The position numbers and the translations under genes are program-made. From Subtercola vilae (GTDB lineage Bacteria; Actinomycetota; Actinomycetes; Actinomycetales; Microbacteriaceae), in NCBI RefSeq assembly GCF_004923255.1, contig NZ_QYRT01000009.1:1-64000 (forward strand): a stretch of 64,000 bases of DNA, given 5' to 3'. The notes below the pieces were generated by a model. The model ran no database searches. It had not been told where the DNA came from and saw only the letters and a program-made list of their open reading frames with translations. Positions 50,693-61,225 of this stretch are shown here, piece by piece (position 1 is the first letter of the stretch; the number at the start of each line of letters is the position of its first letter).

Positions 50693-51820
50693 ATGAGCAT
50701 TCTGAAGAAACGTGCTGAGGTGCCTTCGCCGGCGAAGGTGTCACCCGAGGTGCAGGTCGTGTCGCAGGGGTCTGAGGCGTTCGCGCAGGTGAATGCCTTC
50801 AAGATCGGCCTGCTCGGCGCACTCGGCGTACTGGTTGCGCTGGTCATCGGCGGCCTGATCACGCAGCTCGGCACGGTGCTCATCTATGTGGGCGTGGCGC
50901 TCTTCATCGCGCTCGGCCTCGACCCGCTCGTGTCACGGCTCTCCCGGCGCATGCCCCGGCCGCTCGCCATCGGCATCGTGTTCGGCATCGTGGTGGTGAT
51001 TCTCGCAGCGTTGCTGCTGACGATCATCCCCATCATCGTGTCGCAGACGACGAACCTCGTGAACAACTTTCCGTCGTACATCACCACCCTGCAGGGTGAG
51101 CAGTGGGTCAAAGACCTCGAACAGCAGCTCAGCGGCGTGGTGAGTGTCGACGACGTCATCAAGAACGTGCAGAGCTTTCTGAGCCCCGACAAGATCCTCT
51201 CGGTGGGCGGCGGCCTGCTCGCAGTGGGTGCTGGGGTCGCGAGCGGGGTCACAGGGTCGGTCATCGTGCTGATTCTGACGCTGTACTTTCTGGCCTCGAT
51301 CCGCTCGATGAAGCGCGTGGTGTACCGGTTCGTTCCGGCCACGAAGCGCAGCGGCTTCGCCGAGATCACCGAACAGATCACCCAGGCGGTGGGGCGGTAT
51401 GTAGTAGGCCAGATTGCGCTCGCGTTGGTCAACGGCATCCTGAGCTTCGTCTTCTTGACCGTCATCGGGGCACCGCTGCCCGTGCTGCTGGCGTTCATCG
51501 CATTTCTGCTGTCGCTCGTGCCGCTGGTGGGAACCGTCACCGGTTCGGTGATCATCGTACTGATCAGCCTGTTCGCCTCTCCGGCCACGGCCATTGCCGC
51601 CGCGATCTACTACCTCGTCTACATGCAGGTTGAGGCATACGTGCTCAGCCCGCGCATCATGAACCGCGCGGTCTCTGTGCCGGGTGCTGTCGTGGTGATC
51701 GGCGCCGTCGCCGGCGGAACCATCGGTGGCGTGCTGGGAGCGCTCGTCGCCATCCCCATCGCCGCCTCAGCCATCATCGTCATCGAGAAGGTCGTCTTCC
51801 CGAAGCAAGACGCCAAATAG
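50693..51820 (+). CDS. AI-2E family (TqsA/PerM-like) membrane protein, paralogue 2
   Basis: 375 residues with about eight membrane segments. It has the same blocks as the minus-strand paralogue (ALGLDPLVS, VGRYVVGQ, LVPLVGTVTGSVIIVL, YYLVYMQVEAY, AVSVPGAVVVI) with ~20 more N-terminal residues. The ATG at 50693 follows a -10 box by 6 bases. It ends before a strong bidirectional terminator facing glgB. Confidence 0.88.
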   Translation: MSILKKRAEVPSPAKVSPEVQVVSQGSEAFAQVNAFKIGLLGALGVLVALVIGGLITQLGTVLIYVGVALFIALGLDPLVSRLSRRMPRPLAIGIVFGIVVVILAALLLTIIPIIVSQTTNLVNNFPSYITTLQGEQWVKDLEQQLSGVVSVDDVIKNVQSFLSPDKILSVGGGLLAVGAGVASGVTGSVIVLILTLYFLASIRSMKRVVYRFVPATKRSGFAEITEQITQAVGRYVVGQIALALVNGILSFVFLTVIGAPLPVLLAFIAFLLSLVPLVGTVTGSVIIVLISLFASPATAIAAAIYYLVYMQVEAYVLSPRIMNRAVSVPGAVVVIGAVAGGTIGGVLGALVAIPIAASAIIVIEKVVFPKQDAK

Positions 51821-51835
51821 CCTCACACCCGCATC

Positions 51836-51889
51836 GTGGAGTCGAAAAAGGCCCTAAAACCGAGGTTTCAGGGCCTTTTTCGACTCCAC
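51836..51889. terminator. Bidirectional terminator between AI-2E paralogue 2 and glgB
   Basis: Twenty-six-base arms (51836-51861 and 51864-51889) pair with one mismatch. Each contains AAAAAGGCCCT/AGGGCCTTTTT, so a T-run occurs in both directions. Confidence 0.92.
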
Positions 51890-51896
51890 AACGGGG

Positions 51897-54116
51897 TCAG
51901 CGGGGGCGCGGCTTGAGGTAGAGGGCCGCGAGGGGCGGGAGGGTGAGCTCGACCGAGGCGGGGCGACCCGACCAGGGGATCGACTCGGCCGTCACGGCGC
52001 CGAAGTTGCCGACACCGGAACCGCCGAACTCTACGGCGTCGGTGTTGATGATCTCGTCCCAGATGCCGCCGAACGGCAGCGAGACACGGTAGGGGCCTAC
52101 AGGCGCCCCACCGAAGTTCATCAGCACGGCGATGGGGTTGCCCTCGGCATCCCACCGCAGGAACGACACGAGGTTCTTCTCACTCGAACCGCCGTCGATG
52201 AACTCGAACCCGCCCGACTCGTTGTCGCGGAGCCAGAGCGCGGGGTTCTCGCGGTAGACCCGGTTCAGCGACGACACGAGGTGCAGCAGCGAACGGTGCA
52301 CGGGCTGGTCGAGAATCCACCAGTCGAGCCCGCGCTCTTCGCTCCACTCCGACGGCTGGCCGAACTCCTGGCCCATGAACAGCAGCTGTTTGCCGGGGTG
52401 CGCCCACATGAAGCCGAGGTAGGCGCGCAGGTTGGCGAGCTTCTGCCAGTGGTCGCCCGGCATCTTCGACAACAGCGAGCCTTTGCCGTGCACGACCTCG
52501 TCGTGCGAGATGGGCAGCATGAAGTTCTCGCTGAACGCGTAGACGAACGAAAAGGTGATTTCGCCGTGGTGATACGAACGGTACAGCGGGTCGGTCTCGA
52601 TGTAGGCGAGGCTGTCGTGCATCCAGCCCATGTTCCACTTGATGCCGAAGCCGAGCCCGCCCTGCGAGGTGGGCTTGGTGACACCCGGCCAGCTTGTCGA
52701 CTCTTCGGCGATCATCACGATGCCTGGGTAGCGCTTGTAGGCCGTAGCGTTGACCTCCTGCAGCAGGCTGATGGCTTCGAGGTTCTCGCGCCCGCCGTAC
52801 TGGTTCGGCAGCCACTCGCCGTCTTTGCGTGAGTAGTCGAGGTAGAGCATCGAGGCCACGGCGTCGACTCGCAGGCCGTCGATGTGAAACTCCTCGAGCC
52901 AGTACAGGGCATTGGCAACGAGAAAGTTGCGCACCTTCGAGTCGCCGAAGTTGAAGACGAGAGTGCCCCAGTCGGGCTGCTCTCCGCGCCGGGGGTCTGG
53001 ATGCTCGTACAGCGCCTGCCCGTCGAAGTTCGCCAGCGCGAACTCATCTTTCGGGAAGTGCCCCGGAACCCAGTCGAGCAGCACGCCGATGCCCGCCTGG
53101 TGCAGGCGGTCGATGAGGTACCGCAGGTCATCCGGGGTTCCGAAACGGGCCGTGGGGGCGTAGTAACCCGTGATCTGGTAGCCCCACGAGCCGCCGAACG
53201 GGTGCTCGGCGAGCGGCATGAACTCCACGTGCGTGAAGCCGAGCTCGTTCATGTAGCCGATGAGTTCGTCGGCGAGCGAGCGATAGTCGAGCCCGGGGCG
53301 CCACGAACCGAGGTGAACCTCGTAGACGCTCATGGGCGAGTTGTGCGGATCTTTCGCGGCGCGCTCGGTCATCCAGCCGCCGTCGGCCCACTCGTACGAC
53401 GAGTCGGTGATCACCGAGCCGGTGAGCGGCGGCACCTCGGTGCGGCGGGCCATCGGGTCGGCCTTCTGAACCCAGCCGCCGTGCTGCGTGAGCAACTCGA
53501 ACTTGTAGGTGCTGCCGGGCCCGAGATCGGGAACGAAGATCTCCCAGACCCCGGTGGCGCCGAGGCTGCGCATCGAGTGCCGCGTGCCCTCCCACCCGTT
53601 GAAGTCGCCGATGACACGAACGGCGCGGGCGTGCGGGGCCCAGACGCTGAAGGCAGTGCCGGAGGACGAGGCGTGGGCGCCGGAGTGCGTGCGATAGTGT
53701 GCCCCGAGCACATCCCACAGCTGCTCGTGTCGGCCTTCGCCGATGAGGTGCAGGTCGAGTTCGCCGAGAGTGGGGGAGAAGCGGTAGGGGTCGTCGGCGG
53801 TCCACACCGACCCGTCTTCGTACGTCGCGTCGATCACGTAGTCATCGAGCCCGGTGAGCGTGTAGCCCTGCCAGATGCCGGCGTACAGGTGCGTGAGCGA
53901 GGCCCGGGCCCCGTTCGAGAGCACCGCCGAGACCGCGCTGGCGAGCGGCCGGAGGGTGCGGATGACCGTGATCGGGTCGCCCTCGCCGGCCGGGTTCACG
54001 AGGTGCTGCCCGAGCACGGCGTGCGGGTCGAAGTACGAGCCGGTCGCGATCTGCTGCAGAACGTTCTCGGCCACGTCGGGCGCGCTGAGGGTGGTGAGGC
54101 CATCGATCTGTGACAT
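51897..54116 (-). CDS. glgB: 1,4-alpha-glucan branching enzyme
   Basis: 739 residues, full length. The N-terminal beta-sandwich domains precede the GH13 barrel: nucleophile Asp in [18 protein letters not shown], Glu in [13 protein letters not shown], and [11 protein letters not shown]. It introduces alpha-1,6 branches into glycogen or capsular glucan. The ATG at 54116 overlaps the glgE stop by one base (TGATG), fixing the start; the longer frame upstream runs into glgE. Confidence 0.96.
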   Translation of the reverse strand: MSQIDGLTTLSAPDVAENVLQQIATGSYFDPHAVLGQHLVNPAGEGDPITVIRTLRPLASAVSAVLSNGARASLTHLYAGIWQGYTLTGLDDYVIDATYEDGSVWTADDPYRFSPTLGELDLHLIGEGRHEQLWDVLGAHYRTHSGAHASSSGTAFSVWAPHARAVRVIGDFNGWEGTRHSMRSLGATGVWEIFVPDLGPGSTYKFELLTQHGGWVQKADPMARRTEVPPLTGSVITDSSYEWADGGWMTERAAKDPHNSPMSVYEVHLGSWRPGLDYRSLADELIGYMNELGFTHVEFMPLAEHPFGGSWGYQITGYYAPTARFGTPDDLRYLIDRLHQAGIGVLLDWVPGHFPKDEFALANFDGQALYEHPDPRRGEQPDWGTLVFNFGDSKVRNFLVANALYWLEEFHIDGLRVDAVASMLYLDYSRKDGEWLPNQYGGRENLEAISLLQEVNATAYKRYPGIVMIAEESTSWPGVTKPTSQGGLGFGIKWNMGWMHDSLAYIETDPLYRSYHHGEITFSFVYAFSENFMLPISHDEVVHGKGSLLSKMPGDHWQKLANLRAYLGFMWAHPGKQLLFMGQEFGQPSEWSEERGLDWWILDQPVHRSLLHLVSSLNRVYRENPALWLRDNESGGFEFIDGGSSEKNLVSFLRWDAEGNPIAVLMNFGGAPVGPYRVSLPFGGIWDEIINTDAVEFGGSGVGNFGAVTAESIPWSGRPASVELTLPPLAALYLKPRPR

Positions 54117-56260
54117 CAGTGTGTGTCCGTTCCGTCGGAAGTGGGCGGCGTTTCGGGGTCGGTTGGCTGGGCATCCGGAGCCTCGTCGGGCTCGTAGTGC
54201 ACCGAGAGGATGTGAACGGGCTCGCCGAAGGCGTTCAGGCGTACGTAGTTGTCGGCGCCCCAGAGCCAGGTCGCACCGGTGATCTCGTCGGTGACGCGGT
54301 AGGTTGCGCCGGGTTCGAGTCCGAACTTCGTGACGTCGAGGTGCACGGTGCTCTCGCGTACCGACCACGGGTCGACGTTGGCGACGATGATGAGCCCGTC
54401 GGCTCTACCGCTCGCCGTGAACTCGCCCGCGATGAACTTGCTGTAGACGAGAATCGCTTCGTCGTCGCTGGCGTGGATGTCGAGGTTACGCAATTGCGCG
54501 AGCGCCGGATGTGCGCGGCGGATCGTGTTCAGCCGCGTGAGGTACGGGGCAAGCGATGTTCCCGCTGCCTCGGCTGCGGTGAAGTCTCTCGGCCGGTACT
54601 CGTACTTCTCGTTGTCGAGGTTCTCTTCGGAGCCGGGCCGTGCGACGTTCTCGACCAGCTCGTAGCCCGAGTAGACACCCCACGTCGGCGAGCCCGTCGC
54701 GGCGATGGCGGCACGGATCTTGTACGCCGGCCGGCCGCCGAACTGCAGGTAGGCGTGCAGAATGTCGGGCGTGTTCACGAACAGGTTCGGCCGGAAGAAC
54801 GCGGCCGTCTCATGCGCCAACCCGTCGAGAAACTCTTCGAGTTCTTCTTTCGAGTTGCGCCACGTGAAGTACGTGTACGACTGCGTGAAGCCCACCTTGG
54901 CGAGCGTCTGCATGAGGGCGGGGCGGGTGAACGCCTCGGCCAGCCAGATGACGTCGGGTGTCTCGGCGTTCACAGTGGCGATCAGCCACTCCCAGAAGTC
55001 GAGCGGCTTGGTGTGCGGGTTGTCGACGCGAAAGATGCGTACGCCGGCCGAGATCCAGAACCGGATGATTCGCAGCGCCTCGGCGCGGATGCCCTCGGGG
55101 TCGTTGTCGAAGTTGATCGGGTAGATGTCCTGGTACTTCTTCGGCGGGTTCTCGGCGTACGCGATCGAGCCGTCGGGCAGCGTCGTGAACCATTCCGGGT
55201 GCTCTTTCACCCACGGATGATCGGGCGATGCCTGCAGCGCGAAGTCGAGCGCCACCTCGAGGCCGGCTTTCTGCGCGGCCGTCACGAAGATCTTGAACTG
55301 CGCGAGAGTACCGAGGTCGGGGTGGATCGCGTCGTGGCCGCCTGCGGCCCCGCCGATGGCCCACGGCGAACCGGGGTCGCCCGCCTCGGTGGTGAGCGAA
55401 TTGTTCGGGCCCTTGCGGAAGGCCTCACCGATGGGGTGGATCGGCGGCAGATACAAGACGTCGAAGCCCATCGCGGCCACCTCGGGCAGGCGGCGCGCGG
55501 CGGTACGGAACGTTCCGCTGGTGAACGTGCCATCGGCCTTCTCCACGGCCCCCACCGAGCGCGGGAAGAACTCATACCAGCTGCCGAACCCGGCGCGCTG
55601 GCGTTCGACCACGACGCTCTGCCACTCGCTGTACGTGTCGAGGCTGGCGATCGGGGTGTGCTCGACGGCCGCGTGCACTTCGGGCGCGGTGGCCGCAGCC
55701 AGGCGCTCGAGCGGGGCCACCTCGGTGTCGGCCATGAGCAGCGAGACGTCGTCGAACAACGAACGATCGGCTTCGGGGCGCAGCTGGTTGGCTGCGGCGG
55801 CGACGAAGAGCTCGCTGGCGATCTGGAACATGAGCTCGACGTCGATGCCGGCCGGCACCTTGATCGAGGCGTTGTGCTGCCAGGTCTCGTAGTCGTCGCT
55901 GAAGGCGTGGATGCGGAACTGCCACGTACCCTGGCTCGGAAGGTGCGCGAGGCGCTGGTATTTGTCAATGCCCACCCCGATCATCCGGAGACCGTAGCTC
56001 GACACCTCGCCCGACGGGCTCTTCAGTTCGACGCGTGCCCCCACGGCGTCGTGGCCCTCGCGAAAGATGGTGGCGCCGAACGGGACCACCTCGCCCGCGT
56101 ACGCTTTGGCGGGCCATCGACCGCCTGAAACCTGCGGAAACACATCGACGATGGGGATGCGGCCGATGCGAGGCGTGAACGCCACCGCGGCCGCAACGGG
56201 CGTCTTCGCCGCCCGGATCGTTGTGCCTTTTACTGTTGTTTTCGCCACTGTCTTAGCCAC
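54116..56260 (-). CDS. glgE: Alpha-1,4-glucan:maltose-1-phosphate maltosyltransferase GlgE
   Basis: About 714 residues. It extends alpha-glucan from maltose 1-phosphate. GH13_3 features are [40 protein letters not shown], the nucleophile Asp in [12 protein letters not shown] and the acid Glu in [12 protein letters not shown] chose the GTG at 56260 because TACGGT ends 6 bases before it; no other start has a ribosome-binding site, and a GTG 12 bases on is possible. Divergent from glgP; the TreS/Pep2 source of maltose 1-phosphate is not in the window. Confidence 0.94.
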   Translation of the reverse strand: MAKTVAKTTVKGTTIRAAKTPVAAAVAFTPRIGRIPIVDVFPQVSGGRWPAKAYAGEVVPFGATIFREGHDAVGARVELKSPSGEVSSYGLRMIGVGIDKYQRLAHLPSQGTWQFRIHAFSDDYETWQHNASIKVPAGIDVELMFQIASELFVAAAANQLRPEADRSLFDDVSLLMADTEVAPLERLAAATAPEVHAAVEHTPIASLDTYSEWQSVVVERQRAGFGSWYEFFPRSVGAVEKADGTFTSGTFRTAARRLPEVAAMGFDVLYLPPIHPIGEAFRKGPNNSLTTEAGDPGSPWAIGGAAGGHDAIHPDLGTLAQFKIFVTAAQKAGLEVALDFALQASPDHPWVKEHPEWFTTLPDGSIAYAENPPKKYQDIYPINFDNDPEGIRAEALRIIRFWISAGVRIFRVDNPHTKPLDFWEWLIATVNAETPDVIWLAEAFTRPALMQTLAKVGFTQSYTYFTWRNSKEELEEFLDGLAHETAAFFRPNLFVNTPDILHAYLQFGGRPAYKIRAAIAATGSPTWGVYSGYELVENVARPGSEENLDNEKYEYRPRDFTAAEAAGTSLAPYLTRLNTIRRAHPALAQLRNLDIHASDDEAILVYSKFIAGEFTASGRADGLIIVANVDPWSVRESTVHLDVTKFGLEPGATYRVTDEITGATWLWGADNYVRLNAFGEPVHILSVHYEPDEAPDAQPTDPETPPTSDGTDTH

Positions 56261-56266
56261 TGTTCG

Positions 56267-56272
56267 ACCGTA
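56267..56272 (-). promoter_or_regulatory. -10 box of leaderless glgE promoter
   Basis: On the minus strand TACGGT is followed by CGAACA and the GTG start. A TTGACG 22 bases further upstream could be a -35 element with a long spacer. Confidence 0.5.
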
Positions 56273-56428
56273 CCAATAAAGCTCCCAGCCGACCGTCAAA
56301 AAGTTGGGCCTTGTGCGTTTAACGTCTTCTGCTTTACCTGTTCTAGGCTGGCGATCTGAGGGGCGCGTCGGCATGGGTCGTACGCGAACTGCGAAGGCAG
56401 GCGGTGTCTGTCGAAGAAGGAGCTGCGC

Positions 56429-59038
56429 GTGAAGGCCATCCGTAAATTCACTGTTCGATCTGTTCTGCCTCCCGAGCTGAGCGCGGTGGGCGAACTGGCA
56501 GCCAACCTGCGCTGGTCGTGGCACGAACCGACCAGGCGCCTGTTCGCGCACATCTCACCCGATGAATGGGAGTCGACGATGTGCGACCCCATCGCCCTTC
56601 TCGGCGCCGTGAGCCCTGCCCGGCTCGACCAGCTCGCGGCCGATGAGGGCTTCGTCTCGTGGGCGAACGGCCTACGCGACGATCTGCACCGGTACCTGAA
56701 CGAACCGCGCTGGTACCAGCACCTCGAGGGCCCGAAGCCCGCGAGCATCGGCTACTTCTCGCCGGAGTTCGGTATTGCGGCCGCGCTTCCGCAGTACTCG
56801 GGGGGCCTCGGCATCCTCGCCGGCGACCACCTCAAGGCGGCGTCAGACCTCGGCGTGCCGATCATCGGCGTGGGTCTGTTCTACCGGGCAGGCTACTTTC
56901 GCCAGGCCATTTCGCGCGACGGCTGGCAGCAGGAGAGCTACCCCGTGCTCGACCCCGACGGGCTGCCGCTGAACGTGCTGCGGCTCTCCGACGGCTCGCC
57001 GGCCCAGGTGGTGCTCGCGCTGCCCGACGACCGGGCGCTGTACGCCCGTATCTGGCAGGCGCAGGTGGGGCGCATCCGGTTGCTGCTGCTCGACACCGAC
57101 ATTCCCGACAACGACGAAGACCTGCGGGGTGTCACCGACCGGCTCTACGGTGGCGGCGGCGAACACAGGCTGTTGCAAGAACTGTTGCTCGGCATCGGCG
57201 GCGTGCGCGCACTCAAGATTCTGAGTGAGCTGACGGATGCTCCTGAACCCGAGGTGTTTCACACCAACGAAGGCCACGCCGGTTTTCTGGGGCTCGAGCG
57301 CATCTGCGATCTGATTGGCGAAGGTCTGTCGTTCGACGCGGCGCTGCAGGTCGTACGCGCGGGGACCGTGTTCACCACCCACACCCCGGTGCCGGCTGGC
57401 ATCGACCGGTTCGAGGCGTCGCTGGTTGAGCGTTACTTCTCCACCGACCTGCTCCCGGGCGTCGACGTGTCGGCGATTCTCACTCTCGGCGACGAGGTCG
57501 ACAACGGCGGCAGCCCCGGCATGTTCAACATGGCCGTGATGGGCCTGCGGCTCGCGCAGCGCGCCAACGGCGTCTCCCAGCTGCACGGTGAGGTCAGCCG
57601 CGGCATGTTCGCCGGGCTCTGGCCGGGATTCGACCAGGCCGACGTGCCCATCACCTCGGTGACGAACGGTGTGCACGCACCCACCTGGACAGACCCGATG
57701 CTCATCGAACTCGCCGAGAACCGGCTCGGCACGTCAGAGACGGCCACCGCCGATTGGGCCTCACCGGCGGTCACCGACGCCGACCTCTGGGCGGTGCGCG
57801 GCGAGATGCGGCGCCAGCTCGTGATCGACGCGCGGCACCGGGTGACCGAGGCATGGCTCGAACAGAACCCCGGTTCGATTCCACCCGCGTGGTACCGCAC
57901 CCTGCTCGACCCGTCGGTGCTCACGATCGGTTTCGCCCGTCGGGTGCCCACCTACAAGCGCCTGACGCTCATGCTTCATGACCCCGCGCGCCTCAAGTCG
58001 ATTCTGCTGAACCCGTCGCAGCCCGTTCAGCTCATCATCGCGGGCAAGTCGCACCCGGCCGACGAGGAAGGCAAGCGCCTGATTCAGAAGCTCGTGCAGT
58101 TCGCCTCCGACCCCGAGGTTCGGCACCGCATCGTGTTCCTGCCGAACTACGACATCGGTATGGCGCAGAAGCTCTACCCGGGCACCGATGTGTGGCTGAA
58201 CAATCCTCTGCGCCCGCTCGAGGCGTGTGGAACATCAGGAATGAAGTCGGCTCTGAACGGTGGCCTCAACCTCTCCATTCTCGACGGCTGGTGGAACGAG
58301 TACTACGACGGCGAGAACGGCTGGGCCATTCCCACCGCCGACTCGGCCGACAGCCCCGAAGAGCGCGACCTGCTCGAGTCCGAGGCGCTCTACGACCTCA
58401 TCGAGCACCAGGTGGCGCCGCGGTTCTACGACCGAAACGCCGAGGGCATTCCCGAGCGCTGGACCACCGCCATCAGGCACACACTCGCCACCCTCTCGCC
58501 CGAGCTCTCGGCCGAGCGCATGGTGCGGGAGTACGTCACCCGTCTCTACGTGAAGGCCGCCCAGGCTGAGCACGAGATCAGCGGCCACGACTACAGCCCG
58601 GCAGTCGAGCTTGCCGAATGGAAAGATCGCGAACGCGCGGCCTGGCCGTCGGTCGCCGTTGTGCACGTCGAGTCGGGCGGTCTCGATGACACCCCGCAGG
58701 TCGGCGACGAACTGCAGGTTCGGGCCCGCGTGAACCTCGGTTCGCTGACCCCCGAAGACGTCTCGGTCGAGGTCGTCTATGGCCACGCCGGTGGCGGCGA
58801 CCAGCTGGTGGATGCCCGTACGGTGGCCCTCTCGCCGACCACCATCCCCACCTCCACCACTCCTCTTGCCGTCGTGGCGCCGAGTGCAGCAGAGAGCGAC
58901 TCGGAGGGGCTGTTCGCGTTCTCGGGCACCGTCGTGCTCGAGCGCGCCGGGTCTTTCGGCTACACGGTTCGCGTGGTGCCGAGGCACCCGCACCTCGCCT
59001 CCTCCGCCGAGCTGGGGCTCATCGCGTCGGCGCGGTAG
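56429..59038 (+). CDS. glgP: Alpha-glucan (maltodextrin/glycogen) phosphorylase
   Basis: 869 residues of the actinobacterial alpha-glucan phosphorylase type. It starts with an extra N-terminal domain (RKFTVRSVLPPELSAVGELA), then SIGYFSPEFGIAAALPQYSG, LFYRAGYFRQ, FTTHTPVPAGIDRF and RVPTYKRLTLM. The PLP-binding region is EACGTSGMKSALNGG, whose lysine carries PLP. It releases glucose 1-phosphate. Start GTG. Divergent from glgE-glgB and convergent with glgX. Confidence 0.94.
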   Translation: MKAIRKFTVRSVLPPELSAVGELAANLRWSWHEPTRRLFAHISPDEWESTMCDPIALLGAVSPARLDQLAADEGFVSWANGLRDDLHRYLNEPRWYQHLEGPKPASIGYFSPEFGIAAALPQYSGGLGILAGDHLKAASDLGVPIIGVGLFYRAGYFRQAISRDGWQQESYPVLDPDGLPLNVLRLSDGSPAQVVLALPDDRALYARIWQAQVGRIRLLLLDTDIPDNDEDLRGVTDRLYGGGGEHRLLQELLLGIGGVRALKILSELTDAPEPEVFHTNEGHAGFLGLERICDLIGEGLSFDAALQVVRAGTVFTTHTPVPAGIDRFEASLVERYFSTDLLPGVDVSAILTLGDEVDNGGSPGMFNMAVMGLRLAQRANGVSQLHGEVSRGMFAGLWPGFDQADVPITSVTNGVHAPTWTDPMLIELAENRLGTSETATADWASPAVTDADLWAVRGEMRRQLVIDARHRVTEAWLEQNPGSIPPAWYRTLLDPSVLTIGFARRVPTYKRLTLMLHDPARLKSILLNPSQPVQLIIAGKSHPADEEGKRLIQKLVQFASDPEVRHRIVFLPNYDIGMAQKLYPGTDVWLNNPLRPLEACGTSGMKSALNGGLNLSILDGWWNEYYDGENGWAIPTADSADSPEERDLLESEALYDLIEHQVAPRFYDRNAEGIPERWTTAIRHTLATLSPELSAERMVREYVTRLYVKAAQAEHEISGHDYSPAVELAEWKDRERAAWPSVAVVHVESGGLDDTPQVGDELQVRARVNLGSLTPEDVSVEVVYGHAGGGDQLVDARTVALSPTTIPTSTTPLAVVAPSAAESDSEGLFAFSGTVVLERAGSFGYTVRVVPRHPHLASSAELGLIASAR

Positions 59039-59059
59039 GCGGGGTATGACCTGAGACGG

Positions 59060-59101
59060 GGAGGCGTCGGCAGCTGCTTGTGGGCAGCCGGCGCCTCCTT
59101 T
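59060..59101. terminator. Hairpin between convergent glgP and glgX
   Basis: GGAGGCGTCGGC pairs with GCCGGCGCCTCC with one mismatch around AGCTGCTTGTGGGCA; CTTTC follows on the plus strand. Confidence 0.6.
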
Positions 59102-59114
59102 CGTCGTGAGTTTG

Positions 59115-61169
59115 TCAGTGCGCGCGGAAGAGTTGGATCGACGAGGCCGACACGGGCAGAACGACCCCGGGTTCGAGGGCGGGGAGTTGGGCATCCGGAG
59201 CCGGCGGGGCGTCTTCGGAGCTGTCCCAGAGCAGCTCGTACGAGTCGACACCCTCGTGGTGCGGCAGGGTCACGGTGGTGGGGTGCTCGAGGCCGTGGAT
59301 GATGAGCAGAATACGGTTGAACTCTTCGTGCTCGGGGGTCGAGGCGGCGAGAAACTGCAGGGTGCGGTTCTCGGGGGAGTTCCAGTCGACGTTACTCATC
59401 TCGTTGCCCTCGGCGTCGTACCAGTCCATCTGGCTGGCGCTCGGGGTGGTCTCGCCGAAGACACCGAAGTGGCTGGGGCGAAGGGCTGGGTTCTCTCGGC
59501 GGAGCTTCAGCAGGTACTGGGTGGTCTGCCAGAGTCCGTTCTGCCATTTGCGGCGATCCCAGCTGAGCCAGGTGAGCTCGCTGTCGTGACAGTAGGCGTT
59601 GTTGTTGCCCTTCTGGCTGCGGCCGAACTCGTCACCGGCCGTGATCATGGGCACGCCGGCTGAGAGCAGAAGCGTGGCCATGAGGTTACGAATGGTTCGG
59701 CGGCGACCGGCTTCGATGGTGCGATTGGTCGTCGCGCCCTCGACTCCGTGGTTGTACGACATATTGTTGTCGGTGCCGTCGCGGTTCGACTCGCCGTTGC
59801 CCACGTTGTGCTTGACGTCGTAGGCGGTGAGGTCGGCGAGCGTGAAACCGTCATGGGCCGTCACGAAGTTCACCGACGCGAGCGGGCCACGGTTCTGCGA
59901 GAAGGTGTTGCTCGACCCGGCGAGACGGGTGGCGAGCATCCCGACGCCGTCGCCCGGTGAGCCGTGGTCGCGAATCGATTTCACGTCGCGCAACCAGAAT
60001 TTGCGCATGCGGTCGCGGTAGCGGTCGTTCCATTCGTGCCAGCCGGCGCCGAAGTTGCCGGTCTGCCAGCCGCCCATGCCCACATCCCACGGCTCGGCGA
60101 TCATCTTGACGTCGGCGAGGGCGGGGTCGTTGACGATGGCCTCGAGCAGCGGATGCGACGGGTCGAAATAGGCGTCGGAGTTACGACCCAGCGTGGCCGC
60201 CAGATCGAAGCGAAAGCCGTCGACCTGCACGTCGTTCGCCCAGTACTTCAACGAATCGAGCACCATTCGCGACACGGCCGGAACGCTCGTGTTGACGCTG
60301 TTGCCGCAGCCGGTCACGTCGATGTAGGTGCCCGACTTCGTCTGCCGGTAGTAGTTCGCGTTATCGATGCCCCGAAAGCTGGTGCGCGGGCCGGTGATGC
60401 CCTCCTCGGCGGTGTGGTTGTAGACCACATCGAGGATGACCTCCAAACCGGCCTCGTGCAGCAGCTTGACCATGCCCTTGAACTCGCGGAGCACCGCGCT
60501 CGGGCCGCCCTGCTGGGCCGTCTTCGTGCCGTAGAAGGAGTGCGGGCTGAAGAAGTTGAGCGTGTTGTAACCCCAGTAGTTGCTGAGGCCCTGCTTCATG
60601 AGGCGGCGTTCGGAGACGAACGCGTGCACCGGCAGTAGCTGAACGGCGGTCACCCCGAGCTTCTGCAGGTAGCCGATGGTGGTCTCGTGTGCGAGGCCCG
60701 CATAGGTGCCGCGCAGGTGTTCGGGCATGCGGGTGTTCAGCTTGCTGAGGCCCTTCACATGGCCCTCATAGATGACGGTGCGATCCATGGCCGTGTTCGG
60801 TTTGACGGCGCCGTTCCAGTCGAACTCGTCGTCGACGACGACGCCCCGCCACGTGTCGGGGCCGGTGCGGGTGAGGCCGCGCGCGTACGGATCGAGGAGC
60901 AGCGCGTTCGGGTCGAATGAGTTCATGGGGGCATCCGGACCGCTCACCTTCAGCGCATACTTGCGCCCCGGAGCCAGCGACTTGGTACGCCCATGCCACA
61001 CACTGTTCGCGTCACGGGTCAGTGAGACGGTCTTGTAGACCCAGTTGGCGTCTTTGTGGTCGAAGAGGCAGAGGTCGATGCGGGTGGCGTTCTCAGACCA
61101 GACCCTCAGCTCACCGCCGGCCGAGGTCTGCCTGATACCGAGGTGGGCGAAGGGGTCAGGCTGGGTCAT
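59115..61169 (-). CDS. glgX: Glycogen debranching enzyme GlgX
   Basis: 684 residues. A CBM48 domain (GGELRVWSENATRIDLCLFD) precedes the isoamylase-type GH13 barrel: VQLLPVHAFVSERRL, LDVVYNHTAEE, nucleophile region DGFRFDLAATLG, Glu in MIAEPWDVGMGGW and NFVTAHDGFTLADL. It hydrolyses alpha-1,6 branches left by the phosphorylase. The ATG at 61169 follows TACTCT by 7 bases with no ribosome-binding site, suggesting a leaderless mRNA. Confidence 0.95.
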   Translation of the reverse strand: MTQPDPFAHLGIRQTSAGGELRVWSENATRIDLCLFDHKDANWVYKTVSLTRDANSVWHGRTKSLAPGRKYALKVSGPDAPMNSFDPNALLLDPYARGLTRTGPDTWRGVVVDDEFDWNGAVKPNTAMDRTVIYEGHVKGLSKLNTRMPEHLRGTYAGLAHETTIGYLQKLGVTAVQLLPVHAFVSERRLMKQGLSNYWGYNTLNFFSPHSFYGTKTAQQGGPSAVLREFKGMVKLLHEAGLEVILDVVYNHTAEEGITGPRTSFRGIDNANYYRQTKSGTYIDVTGCGNSVNTSVPAVSRMVLDSLKYWANDVQVDGFRFDLAATLGRNSDAYFDPSHPLLEAIVNDPALADVKMIAEPWDVGMGGWQTGNFGAGWHEWNDRYRDRMRKFWLRDVKSIRDHGSPGDGVGMLATRLAGSSNTFSQNRGPLASVNFVTAHDGFTLADLTAYDVKHNVGNGESNRDGTDNNMSYNHGVEGATTNRTIEAGRRRTIRNLMATLLLSAGVPMITAGDEFGRSQKGNNNAYCHDSELTWLSWDRRKWQNGLWQTTQYLLKLRRENPALRPSHFGVFGETTPSASQMDWYDAEGNEMSNVDWNSPENRTLQFLAASTPEHEEFNRILLIIHGLEHPTTVTLPHHEGVDSYELLWDSSEDAPPAPDAQLPALEPGVVLPVSASSIQLFRAH

Positions 61170-61176
61170 GCGTTCT

Positions 61177-61182
61177 AGAGTA
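61177..61182 (-). promoter_or_regulatory. -10 box of leaderless glgX promoter
   Basis: TACTCT on the minus strand is followed by AGAACGC and the glgX ATG. Confidence 0.5.
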
Positions 61183-61225
61183 GTGAGTGCGTGTTACGGC
61201 AATAAAAACTGGGAGGGCTCGGCCT

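Noticed and set aside
54110-56128. Plus-strand 672-residue open frame opposite glgE
   Set aside because: Low-complexity Arg/Val/Gly translation, exactly antisense to a conserved enzyme.
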